From NCBI GenBank assembly GCA_016783505.1, contig JADHWK010000052.1, positions 1-14,793 of the forward strand: a stretch of 14,793 bases of DNA, written 5' to 3'. The translations under genes were made by a program, and so were the position numbers. This stretch comes from Candidatus Zhuqueibacterota bacterium (GTDB lineage: Bacteria > BS750m-G25). The notes beneath the pieces were generated by a model. The model was not told the origin of the DNA, searched no databases, and worked only from the letters and a program-made list of their open reading frames with translations. Shown here one piece after another: positions 1-6,237 of the stretch. Each line of letters starts with the position of its first letter. Position 1 is the first letter of the stretch.

Positions 1-1
1 T

Positions 2-115
2 ATTGACTTCGATAAGGGGCTTCTTTCCGTACTCACCCCCCTACCGGAAGAGGCCGCAGTAGGTGCTATCGCCCTCAGTGACTTAAGGATTACCCGGGAA
101 GGAAAACAACTTTAA
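2..115 (+). CDS. 3' end of an unidentified gene, cut by the window edge
   Basis: One plus-strand frame is open from the left edge to a TAA at 113-115, giving 37 residues that begin IDFDKGLLSVLTPLPEE and end ITREGKQL. No start is visible, so only the C-terminus is present. The pattern I-D-F-x-K-G...L-T-P...L-R-I-x-x-x-G-x-x-L resembles the C-terminal end of Clp1/Grc3-like polynucleotide kinases as I remember them, but 37 residues cannot support a function. It converges on the minus-strand membrane-protein gene ending at 213, with 97 bases between them. No clear terminator hairpin is seen in that gap. Confidence 0.5.
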   Translation: MDFDKGLLSVLTPLPEEAAVGAIALSDLRITREGKQL

Positions 116-172
116 ATCTCACCAATCCCCTCGAAAATTCTAAAAATAGACACAGCAGATGGGGAAGACATT

Positions 173-196
173 TATCCAACTATCCAATTATCCAAC
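173..196. repeat. Three tandem copies of an 8-mer (TATCCAAY)
   Basis: TATCCAAC, TATCCAAT and TATCCAAC lie head to tail in the gap between two convergent genes. The last base of each unit is C or T. It is too short to be a mobile element and is probably a slippage repeat. It is recorded because another short 8-mer tandem repeat occurs in the gap at 9939-9954. Confidence 0.6.
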
Positions 197-212
197 CTTT
201 TACAAACAAGCC

Positions 213-719
213 TTATTCAAATCTCCAGGCAAGTCGCCTGACCAGCAGGGGAACCAGGACAAGCTGGCTAACTAATCCCGGAAGTCCTATGAGCACCATC
301 CCCTTTATGTAGATCAGGATGGGAATTTCGATGCCCAGAAAAGCCCCGAAGAGGGCCACCATCAGGCCCAGAACAACCCGTCCGGCCAGCATGGCCAGGG
401 GCAGGGTAAGCCAGATCGTTACTCCCCTGTCCTTCCCCAGAAACCCGCACACAACCCCGTAGGTAGCCATTTCGGGCACCATCAGCACCGCCGTAGGGAT
501 AAACGGGGGCATGCCCGTAAGCAAAGCCCCTAATAAAGGACTGAATAATCCCACCAGCAATCCCCCAGACCAGCCGAGTAAAAAACCCGCCAGAAAAACG
601 GGTAAATGCATGGGAAGAAAAATGCGACCTACCTGGGGGCCAAGGAGATGGAAGAGAAAGGCCAGGATCACCCCAAGGGAGGTGAAGGCAGCCAACATGG
701 CCAAAAACCGAGTGCTCAT
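213..719 (-). CDS. ECF transporter S-component-like membrane protein
   Basis: The 168-residue protein is almost entirely hydrophobic, with about five or six membrane segments and a short basic C-terminus (VRRLAWRFE). Length, the N-terminal helix followed by a G/P-rich loop (FLPMHLPVFLAGFLLG) and the L-L-T-G-M-P-P-F stretch fit the small substrate-binding (S) subunits of energy-coupling-factor vitamin/metal importers. In that family the S subunit gives specificity and works with a shared EcfT/EcfA module, which is not in this window. The substrate cannot be read from sequence. The gene lies 42 bases after the phospholipase D gene on the same strand and may be co-transcribed. No Shine-Dalgarno is evident before the ATG at 719. 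A generic small membrane protein remains possible. Confidence 0.72.
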   Translation of the reverse strand: MSTRFLAMLAAFTSLGVILAFLFHLLGPQVGRIFLPMHLPVFLAGFLLGWSGGLLVGLFSPLLGALLTGMPPFIPTAVLMVPEMATYGVVCGFLGKDRGVTIWLTLPLAMLAGRVVLGLMVALFGAFLGIEIPILIYIKGMVLIGLPGLVSQLVLVPLLVRRLAWRFE

Positions 720-761
720 CGTAATTCGAGGAAAGATTTGGGATAGACGATCAATGGGATA

Positions 762-2726
762 TTATTTCAGCAGGGTCATCTTTCCTGCTTTGATAAAATT
801 ATTAATTTCAATAACATAGAAGTATATTCCTGAAGGTTGATAATCGGAATCCCAAACTTCTTGGTATATTCCCCTTCTTTTAAACCCATTTACCAGAACA
901 GAAACTTCTTGACCCAGTGAATTATAAATTGTGATACGGACCCGGCAATGCTTCGGAATTCCAAAAGGAATGATGGTTGAAGAGTTAAAGGGATTGGGGT
1001 AATTCTGACTCAGCCAGAACGCTGAGGCCTTATCTTTTTTTTTCTCCCGGACGGTTTCTTCTCCCCCGGCTTCATAAAACCGGGCCTTAAATTCCTGAAT
1101 ATACAGGTTAGCGATGTTGGAGTCGTGGATGATCAAAGTGTTTTCGTCGTTCTCGTTTTCTGCCGCCGATGTCCAGTTGTGAGAACCGGTGATGAGGATG
1201 GGATCGGAATCCGGATGCTCCCCGTCAATGATCATGTATTTATGGTGCAGCAGGCCATTCCCAATACCATCAACGAAGACCTCTGCCGGGGGATTCCAAG
1301 GGTTCCCCCCTCCCTGGCCCGAAAGGTCCCAGTATTCACTATATTGTCCCCAATAGGGATCTAAGGCTTGCGAAGAATCAAAAACTGCCTGCACCCGGAA
1401 ATCTGGATAGCTATCATCGTCATCCCATTTGACCTTCATGCCATCAGAGATTCCCTGTCGGGTAAAGGTATATATGCAAAAGAAGATCTCATAATCAGCG
1501 GTGGCAATTGCATCAAGGATACGTTGGGTAACGTCATCGGTGGGGGACATGTATTGTTCGATCAGAATGCTGTCCACAGTGAAGGAATGAGGGGTGTTAT
1601 CCGACTTTCGACTGCCGAAGCGGGAATCGGCGGGATCGGGGCTGAGCGTTGAGGAACCCCACATCTCCTCAAACTCCTGGGTATAGGCGGCGGCCAGGGT
1701 GCTGCTCCGGAATTCAACGACGTTATTGGCGTCGTATAAATTACCCCCATAGCTAAAATTAAAGGAACCGGTGAGCACCCAATCATCCTCTGGATCATCC
1801 CCCAGGCGGTGATCCACCACCAGAAACTTGTTGTGCATAATGCCGCCCCCAGTATTCTGTCCAAAGCTATCGTCTATCACGGGAATACCGGCATTCTCTA
1901 AGGCTTGTACCTCGGCATTGCCCCTTTTGGTATCATCAGTAATAAACCGCACTTCGACCCCCCGGTTGAGGGCGGCGATCAGGGCATCCCGCACATCCCA
2001 TAGGGTGAGATTGTAGACGCAGCAATCAACGGAATACTGGGCAGAGTCAATCCGGGCGGCGACCTTTTCCCCTAAGTCTACACCCCCATCGGCCTCCTGA
2101 GTGGTGGCGAAATCTGCCTCCACGCTTTTACTGAAATAGACCCTGATAATTCTCACCCCTCCCAGTCCCTGTGGGGTGGGAACGGATAAATCCTGAAAGT
2201 CAACAGAACAGTCATCGGTGTCCTCCCCGTGGGGGTTGCGTTCGATGGAATGTCCCTCGGGAACCCCGGGATGGGCGATAACCCCGGAGAAGCTCCCGTT
2301 TTCATAGGTAACCACGTCCACGTACTGGGCATGATCCTCCTGGCCTAACAGAATTTCATCCCCACCGTTGTTCAGGGCAAAGGTCATCTCGACGTCAGGG
2401 GTAAAACCAAAGGCCTGGGCGAAAGCGGTGCTGTTCTTGGCCACCAATAGATAACCCTGAGCGGGAATCACCGTTCCCGGGGGAAACTGTCCATAGCCCT
2501 CGTAACCCGTAGTGTCTTCCTCATCCCCAAAATACCATCCGCTGAGGTTCACATCGTCCTCGGTGGGGTTGTAAAGCTCCACAAATTCGGCCTCATCAGA
2601 ACCGGCTACATCGTAGTAGACCTCATTGATAACGACATGGTCGGCGATGTCCCCCAGAATTTCATGGTGAAGACAAAAAAGCAGGGAAAGGATTGTCAGG
2701 AATCTCATTATGTGATTCTTTTTCAT
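762..2726 (-). CDS. Secreted phospholipase D-family protein with lamin-tail domain and T9SS sorting tail
   Basis: Numbered from the first possible Met (2732), the domains are: signal peptide (about 3-27); lamin-tail-like domain (about 32-150, with INEVYYD...EFVELYNP and LSGWYF); two PLD domains; and a C-terminal type IX secretion sorting domain (about 574-656, NYPNPFN...YNSLGQEV...PSGIYFY). Both HKD motifs are intact: H300/K302/D307 with a following GSFN, and H496/K498/D503 with GSHN. An active phosphodiesterase fold is therefore expected, acting on phospholipid or nucleic acid outside the cell. The start at 2726 (third codon) is preferred because GAGG (2736-2739) lies 9 bases upstream of it but only 3 bases from the 2732 ATG. 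It follows the SPOR gene through a gap full of overlapping hairpins. The substrate is not determined; a secreted nuclease is as plausible as a phospholipase. Confidence 0.85.
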   Translation of the reverse strand: MKKNHIMRFLTILSLLFCLHHEILGDIADHVVINEVYYDVAGSDEAEFVELYNPTEDDVNLSGWYFGDEEDTTGYEGYGQFPPGTVIPAQGYLLVAKNSTAFAQAFGFTPDVEMTFALNNGGDEILLGQEDHAQYVDVVTYENGSFSGVIAHPGVPEGHSIERNPHGEDTDDCSVDFQDLSVPTPQGLGGVRIIRVYFSKSVEADFATTQEADGGVDLGEKVAARIDSAQYSVDCCVYNLTLWDVRDALIAALNRGVEVRFITDDTKRGNAEVQALENAGIPVIDDSFGQNTGGGIMHNKFLVVDHRLGDDPEDDWVLTGSFNFSYGGNLYDANNVVEFRSSTLAAAYTQEFEEMWGSSTLSPDPADSRFGSRKSDNTPHSFTVDSILIEQYMSPTDDVTQRILDAIATADYEIFFCIYTFTRQGISDGMKVKWDDDDSYPDFRVQAVFDSSQALDPYWGQYSEYWDLSGQGGGNPWNPPAEVFVDGIGNGLLHHKYMIIDGEHPDSDPILITGSHNWTSAAENENDENTLIIHDSNIANLYIQEFKARFYEAGGEETVREKKKDKASAFWLSQNYPNPFNSSTIIPFGIPKHCRVRITIYNSLGQEVSVLVNGFKRRGIYQEVWDSDYQPSGIYFYVIEINNFIKAGKMTLLK

Positions 2727-2735
2727 AATCATAAA

Positions 2736-2791
2736 CCTCTAAAGAGGTAACTCCGAGTAACAATAAACTGAGTTACCCCGAAGTTTCGGGG
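2736..2791 (-). promoter_or_regulatory. Three overlapping hairpins ahead of the PLD gene (possible attenuator/RBS control)
   Basis: Read as minus-strand RNA, three inverted repeats share bases. A is CCCCGAA/TTCGGGG (2776-2782 with 2785-2791, over the last codons of the SPOR gene). B is GGTAACTC/GAGTTACC (2746-2753 with 2770-2777). C is CCTCT/AGAGG (2736-2740 with 2743-2747) and contains the GAGG ribosome-binding site of the PLD gene. A and B compete for 2776-2777, and B and C compete for 2746-2747. The complementarity is seen directly; a regulatory function is inference. Confidence 0.45.
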
Positions 2792-3285
2792 TTTGTTTTT
2801 TTAACCCTTTTTATTATCTGAGTGCGAACCACCCAGGCATTGGTATACCCCAGTTCAAAGGCCTCTTCCTTAAGCCGCTCGGCATCCCGCCAGCTCTCAC
2901 AGTCTCCCAGCCTCACCTTATAGTTTGGGACATCGTATTCGAGATAGACTCCGGTTAGTTCCTGAAAGGTTGCTGACGCTTCAGCCTCCACTTCCCGGGC
3001 TGCATCCCCATCGGGGGAGGAGAAGATCTGAACCCGAAACCCGGGCACTAATCTTTCTTCATAACCAACCTCCACCGTATCCTGGGGTTGTTCCTCAGCC
3101 TTCTTTTCCATAATTCCCTCAAAGATATCGTCATCGAGAAGCAGGGGATCAATGGGCTGATGGACCTTAGGTGAAGGGGGTTCCTGCACCAACAGTGAAT
3201 CCTCCCTAGCTTCCTGACCAAAATTAGTGCCCGGAGGGAGAAAAACCAGGGTAATGATGAAAACAAGCAGGTATATACGATTCAT
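2773..3285 (-). CDS. Secreted/periplasmic SPOR-domain protein
   Basis: The 170-residue protein starts with a signal peptide (MNRIYLLVFIITLVFLPP, cleavage near residue 23), followed by a low-complexity acidic/proline linker (about 24-78) and a C-terminal SPOR domain (about 80-156: GFRVQIFSS...YKVRLGDC...ERLKEEAFELGYTNAWVV). SPOR domains bind denuded septal peptidoglycan, so a role in cell-envelope or division-site biology is likely. There is no lipobox cysteine, so this is an exported or N-terminally anchored protein rather than a lipoprotein. It is first of the minus-strand set and is divergent from the hdr operon. The TTGACT/TATTTT promoter lies only 8 bases from the ATG and no Shine-Dalgarno is present. 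The last five sense codons and the stop overlap hairpin sequence. Confidence 0.8.
   Translation of the reverse strand: MNRIYLLVFIITLVFLPPGTNFGQEAREDSLLVQEPPSPKVHQPIDPLLLDDDIFEGIMEKKAEEQPQDTVEVGYEERLVPGFRVQIFSSPDGDAAREVEAEASATFQELTGVYLEYDVPNYKVRLGDCESWRDAERLKEEAFELGYTNAWVVRTQIIKRVKKTNPETSG
2776..2802 (+). terminator. Rho-independent-like hairpin reading in the plus direction
   Basis: CCCCGAA, a two-base turn and TTCGGGG are followed by TTTGTTTTTTT. On the plus strand this has terminator form: a GC-rich stem and a U-rich tail. Both adjacent genes are on the minus strand, so no annotated transcript needs it. It may stop antisense transcription, or it may be a by-product of the Lys-Lys codons and the separate minus-strand hairpin role. 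Confidence 0.4.
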
Positions 3286-3293
3286 ACTTTGTA

Positions 3294-3322
3294 AAAATAA
3301 AGGATTTTAGGGATAAAGTCAA
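3294..3322 (-). promoter_or_regulatory. Sigma70-type promoter of the SPOR-PLD genes, nearly leaderless
   Basis: On the minus strand, TTGACT (3317-3322) and TATTTT (3294-3299) are separated by exactly 17 bases. Only 8 bases separate the -10 box from the ATG at 3285, so transcription would begin within a few bases of the start codon. This agrees with the absence of any Shine-Dalgarno for that gene. Confidence 0.5.
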
Positions 3323-3361
3323 GAGAAAAAACAAGGGGTTGACCAATTCTTACCCCCGGAT

Positions 3362-3390
3362 TTTTCCCCAATGCCTGGGAAAATTTTTCT
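3362..3390 (+). terminator. Hairpin with T-rich tail upstream of the hdr promoter
   Basis: TTTTCCC (3362-3368) pairs with GGGAAAA (3377-3383) around an 8-base loop, and TTTTTCTT follows. It has the form of a weak plus-direction terminator and would insulate the hdr operon from read-through, although no plus-strand gene lies directly upstream. It may be fortuitous in this AT-rich gap. Confidence 0.3.
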
Positions 3391-3428
3391 TATTTGGTTA
3401 ACGTTCTCTAAAATTCTTAATTTTTTTG

Positions 3429-3456
3429 TTGATTTTTTCCTTATATATTGTTAAAT
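3429..3456 (+). promoter_or_regulatory. Putative promoter of the hdr-nuo operon
   Basis: TTGATT (3429-3434) and TTAAAT (3451-3456) have 16-base spacing, and the predicted start of transcription is near 3463. The -10 hexamer lies inside the palindrome at 3448-3465. TATATT at 3444-3449 is an alternative -10, but its -35 would be a plain T run. The Shine-Dalgarno at 3476-3479 follows at a normal leader length. Confidence 0.5.
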
Positions 3457-3465
3457 TCTTAACAA
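3448..3465. promoter_or_regulatory. Rex-type operator overlapping the hdr promoter
   Basis: The site reads TTGTTAA-ATTC-TTAACAA, a perfect 7-bp inverted repeat with a 4-base spacer. It equals the TTGTTAANNNNTTAACAA consensus known for the redox-sensing repressor Rex in several anaerobic lineages. It covers the probable -10 box and start of transcription, the classic position for repression. Rex leaves DNA when NADH is high, so the operon would be induced under a reduced NAD pool. No rex gene is in the window. Confidence 0.8.
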
Positions 3466-3485
3466 ATTGATTTGTGGAGAAAGGA

Positions 3486-3893
3486 ATGAGAGCAGAGATA
3501 TCTACAAAGAATATCAGGAGTGAATTCGTTCAAAGGGTGGAGGAATTAAGCGGGCAGGATCTCCTTGCCTGCTATCAATGCGGTAAGTGCTCTGCTGGAT
3601 GTCCCATAGTGGAAGAGATGGATATTATACCCAACCAGGCCATCCGATTGGCCCAACTTGGATTAGAAGATGAGGTCTTAAACTCAAAAACGATATGGCT
3701 CTGCGCTTCCTGTTTTATGTGTTTTTCACGCTGTCCCAAAGGAGTAGATTTTTCAAAAATAGCCGAGGCCCTGCGGATGATAGCCATGGGGACGGAGATC
3801 GAACATTATGGTCCCCAGCAGGTGCCATGGGAGATCGCTGCTGAAGCCCCCCAGCAAGCCCTGGTAAGCGCCTTCCGAAAATTCAGTCTTTAG
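3486..3893 (+). CDS. hdrC: Heterodisulfide reductase subunit C (HdrC-like), two [4Fe-4S]
   Basis: The 135-residue protein carries two complete C-x2-C-x2-C-x3-C-P motifs (C29/32/35/39 and C73/76/79/83), matching the HdrC electron-transfer subunit that passes electrons from HdrA to the catalytic HdrB. The length is usual for soluble HdrC and there is no membrane segment. The ATG at 3486 is chosen over the in-frame GTG at 3474 because GGAG (3476-3479) lies 6 bases upstream of the ATG, while the GTG has no ribosome-binding site. It is the first gene of the operon, directly behind the Rex-type operator, and is separated from hdrB by 9 bases. It acts in the cytoplasm as part of an HdrABC-like complex. 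Confidence 0.9.
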   Translation: MRAEISTKNIRSEFVQRVEELSGQDLLACYQCGKCSAGCPIVEEMDIIPNQAIRLAQLGLEDEVLNSKTIWLCASCFMCFSRCPKGVDFSKIAEALRMIAMGTEIEHYGPQQVPWEIAAEAPQQALVSAFRKFSL

Positions 3894-3902
3894 GAGATGA
3901 CA

Positions 3903-4826
3903 ATGAAATTATGTTACTACCCGGGATGCACCTTAAAGGATAAAACCACCAATCTCGATCAAACGACTATAGCCGCTGCCGATGAGCTAGGCATTGAATT
4001 GGTTGAGCTCCCCAACTGGACGTGCTGTGGGGCCACTTATCCCCTGACCGAGGAAAAAATCGCCAATCTGGTACCCCAGATCAGGATTCTGTATAATGTG
4101 ATGGTGGAAGGGGATAATCGGGTAACCACAACCTGCGCCTTCTGTTACAGCACCCTGAAGCGCGCCAACCGGGCAATTCTAAATGACCCCATTAAGAGAA
4201 AACGCATCAACGCTTATCTGAAGGATGACAAGCGGATACCGGAGTACGATAAGGAAACCGTCTATAATTTTAAGGATTACAATGGCGAGGTAAAGGTCGT
4301 TCACTTTTTAGAAGTCTTGAGGGACGATGTGGGGTTTGAAAACCTTTCTCTGAAGCTAAAAAAGAATCTTGAGGGACTGAAGGTGGCCCCTTATTACGGT
4401 TGCAAACTATTGCGTCCCCCCGAAGAGATGGAGTTTGATGACCCGGAGAATCCCCGGATTATGGAGGATTTTCTTGAAAGCCTCGGATGTGAAGTTATAG
4501 ATTATCCCTTTAAAACCGATTGTTGCGGATCCTACCTATCCCTCTCGGCGCCCGATGCTGCCACTCGTGCCTCCCATTTGATATTGAACTCAGCAGTAAA
4601 AAATGGAGCCGATCTAGTCGCCTTAACCTGTCCCCTCTGCTATTACAATCTGGACAGGAGACAGGAGGATATCGGTAACCGGTTTATGGACTTCAGCCCG
4701 ATACCCGTCTTATTCTTTACCCAGCTCCTAGCTATTGCCCTGGGAGTTGAAGATGAAATTCTAGGTTTAGATCAACATTATATTGATCCATCCCCGTTAT
4801 TAAGGGAGAAGAAACTGGTAACTTAG
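3903..4826 (+). CDS. hdrB: Heterodisulfide reductase subunit B (HdrB-like), catalytic, two CCG domains
   Basis: The 307-residue protein has two full CCG domains, which in HdrB each hold a non-cubane [4Fe-4S] cluster where a disulfide is cleaved. Domain 1 is C9-x31-C41C42-x35-C78-x2-C81, an exact fit to the family pattern. Domain 2 is C167-x39-C207C208-x34-C243-x2-C246. All ligands are present, so the subunit should be catalytically competent. The start at 3903 is preferred over the ATG at 3897 because AGGAG (3892-3896) is 6 bases from the former and directly abuts the latter. The natural substrate in methanogens is CoM-S-S-CoB; a bacterium of this type should use another disulfide, and none is identified by the operon. 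Confidence 0.9.
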   Translation: MKLCYYPGCTLKDKTTNLDQTTIAAADELGIELVELPNWTCCGATYPLTEEKIANLVPQIRILYNVMVEGDNRVTTTCAFCYSTLKRANRAILNDPIKRKRINAYLKDDKRIPEYDKETVYNFKDYNGEVKVVHFLEVLRDDVGFENLSLKLKKNLEGLKVAPYYGCKLLRPPEEMEFDDPENPRIMEDFLESLGCEVIDYPFKTDCCGSYLSLSAPDAATRASHLILNSAVKNGADLVALTCPLCYYNLDRRQEDIGNRFMDFSPIPVLFFTQLLAIALGVEDEILGLDQHYIDPSPLLREKKLVT

Positions 4827-4883
4827 CTCGCCCAAATACAGATCGGTTCTTAGTAAATCCGGAACATCAAATCAGGAACTGCT

Positions 4884-6176
4884 ATGAAGAGAATAGGTAT
4901 CTTTGTTTGTCATTGTGGAATAAACATCGCTGGTGTCATTGATGTCAAAAGGGCTGCCGAGGAATTGAGTAGCTATCCGGGGGTAGAATTTTCTACCGAT
5001 TATATCTACATGTGTTCCGAACCCGGTCAAATCCTGGTTAGGGATACGATCAGGGAGAAGAAACTTGATGGGGTGGTAGTCGCCGCCTGTTCCCCAACCT
5101 TACACGAGCTTACCTTTCGCACCGCCTCGAGGCTGGCCGGTCTGAATCCATATCAATGTGAAATAGCCAATATCAGGGAGCAGTGTAGCTGGGTTCATGC
5201 GGATAAGGAAAAGGCTTTCCAAAAGGCCCTAAAGATCATTAAGAGTACCATTGAGAAAGTTAAATATAATGAATCATTAGAGCCCATCAGCGTTCCTGTC
5301 AACCGACGAGCCCTGGTCATTGGGGGGGGGATCGCCGGGATTCAGGCGGCCCTGGATATCGCCAACAGCGGCTATGAAACCCTGCTGGTGGAAAGGCAAC
5401 CCTCCATTGGGGGGCACATGATTCAGCTCTCCGAGACTTTCCCAACCCTGGACTGTTCCCAGTGCATCCTTACCCCGAAGATGGTGGAGGCAGGACAGCA
5501 TCCAAAGATAAAATTATTCACCTACTCCGAAATAGAAGAAATTGGGGGTTATATTGGTAATTTTAAGGTAAAGATTAGGAAAAAGGCCAGATCCATTGAT
5601 GAAGAAGCATGCACGGGTTGTGGAGAGTGCATGGTAGCCTGTCCGGTGAGGAACGAGCCTCAAATTCAGCCTATCCCCAAATACAGTGAACAGATTGAGC
5701 CCGGGGAACTTAAAATACTTGACAGAATTATGGCAGCCTATGCACCCACTAATCCTGGCGTCCCGGGCAAGGAGATGCTTATTCAGATATTGCAAGATGT
5801 CAATCTCGAATATCACTATTTGCCAGACTATACCTTGAAGTATATCTCTGAGAGGCTACAGCTCCCGCTTTCAGTCGTCTATCACGTAGCCACTTTCTAC
5901 ACAGCCTTCAGCCTGAAACCGAGGGGTGAGCATCTAATCAGGGTTTGCATGGGTACTGCGTGTCATGCACGTGGGTCACCGAGGGTTCTGGAAGAGTTGG
6001 AGAGGCAGTTAGAAATACCCCGAGGCGAGACAACACCCGATCTCCAGTTCACTCTGGAAACGGTCAACTGTCTCGGCTGCTGTGCCCTTGGACCTGTTGT
6101 AATGGTTGATAGTAATTATCACTCCATCACTGCTAATAAGGTAGGAGGGTTACTTAAAAAATATAGTAAATCATAA
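4884..6176 (+). CDS. Fusion: N-terminal half of HdrA + NuoE-like [2Fe-2S] thioredoxin-fold domain
   Basis: Residues 1 to about 265 match the first part of HdrA. They include the N-terminal domain with C9-x-C11, C44, C69 and C101, the FAD Rossmann motif GGGIAG at 147-152, the conserved DCSQCILTPKM at 190-200, and the first ferredoxin motif C243/246/249/253 followed by P-V. HdrA homology then stops. Residues about 275-430 are a complete NuoE domain (HYLPDYTLKYISERLQ...VATFYTAF) with [2Fe-2S] ligands C355-x4-C360 and C396-x3-C400. The rest of HdrA is in the gene at 8121. AGGA about 7 bases before the ATG supports the start. The protein should give half of the bifurcating FAD site plus the NADH-module [2Fe-2S] cluster. 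This is a fusion, not a frameshift: the ORF is intact across the junction. Confidence 0.88.
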   Translation: MKRIGIFVCHCGINIAGVIDVKRAAEELSSYPGVEFSTDYIYMCSEPGQILVRDTIREKKLDGVVVAACSPTLHELTFRTASRLAGLNPYQCEIANIREQCSWVHADKEKAFQKALKIIKSTIEKVKYNESLEPISVPVNRRALVIGGGIAGIQAALDIANSGYETLLVERQPSIGGHMIQLSETFPTLDCSQCILTPKMVEAGQHPKIKLFTYSEIEEIGGYIGNFKVKIRKKARSIDEEACTGCGECMVACPVRNEPQIQPIPKYSEQIEPGELKILDRIMAAYAPTNPGVPGKEMLIQILQDVNLEYHYLPDYTLKYISERLQLPLSVVYHVATFYTAFSLKPRGEHLIRVCMGTACHARGSPRVLEELERQLEIPRGETTPDLQFTLETVNCLGCCALGPVVMVDSNYHSITANKVGGLLKKYSKS

Positions 6177-6237
6177 TAGGTGCTAAAAAATTTGCTTCGT
6201 CAGACAAAAATTCCTTTTATGAAAACCGGGAGTAGAG

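Noticed and set aside
762-2726. Cardiolipin synthase
   Set aside because: It has two HKD motifs like cardiolipin synthase, but no membrane anchor. The signal peptide, lamin-tail domain and T9SS tail mark a secreted enzyme.
3339-3369. Plus-strand promoter TTGACC in the SPOR-hdr gap
   Set aside because: No acceptable -10 hexamer lies 16-18 bases downstream, and the better TTGATT/TTAAAT pair with the operator is closer to hdrC.
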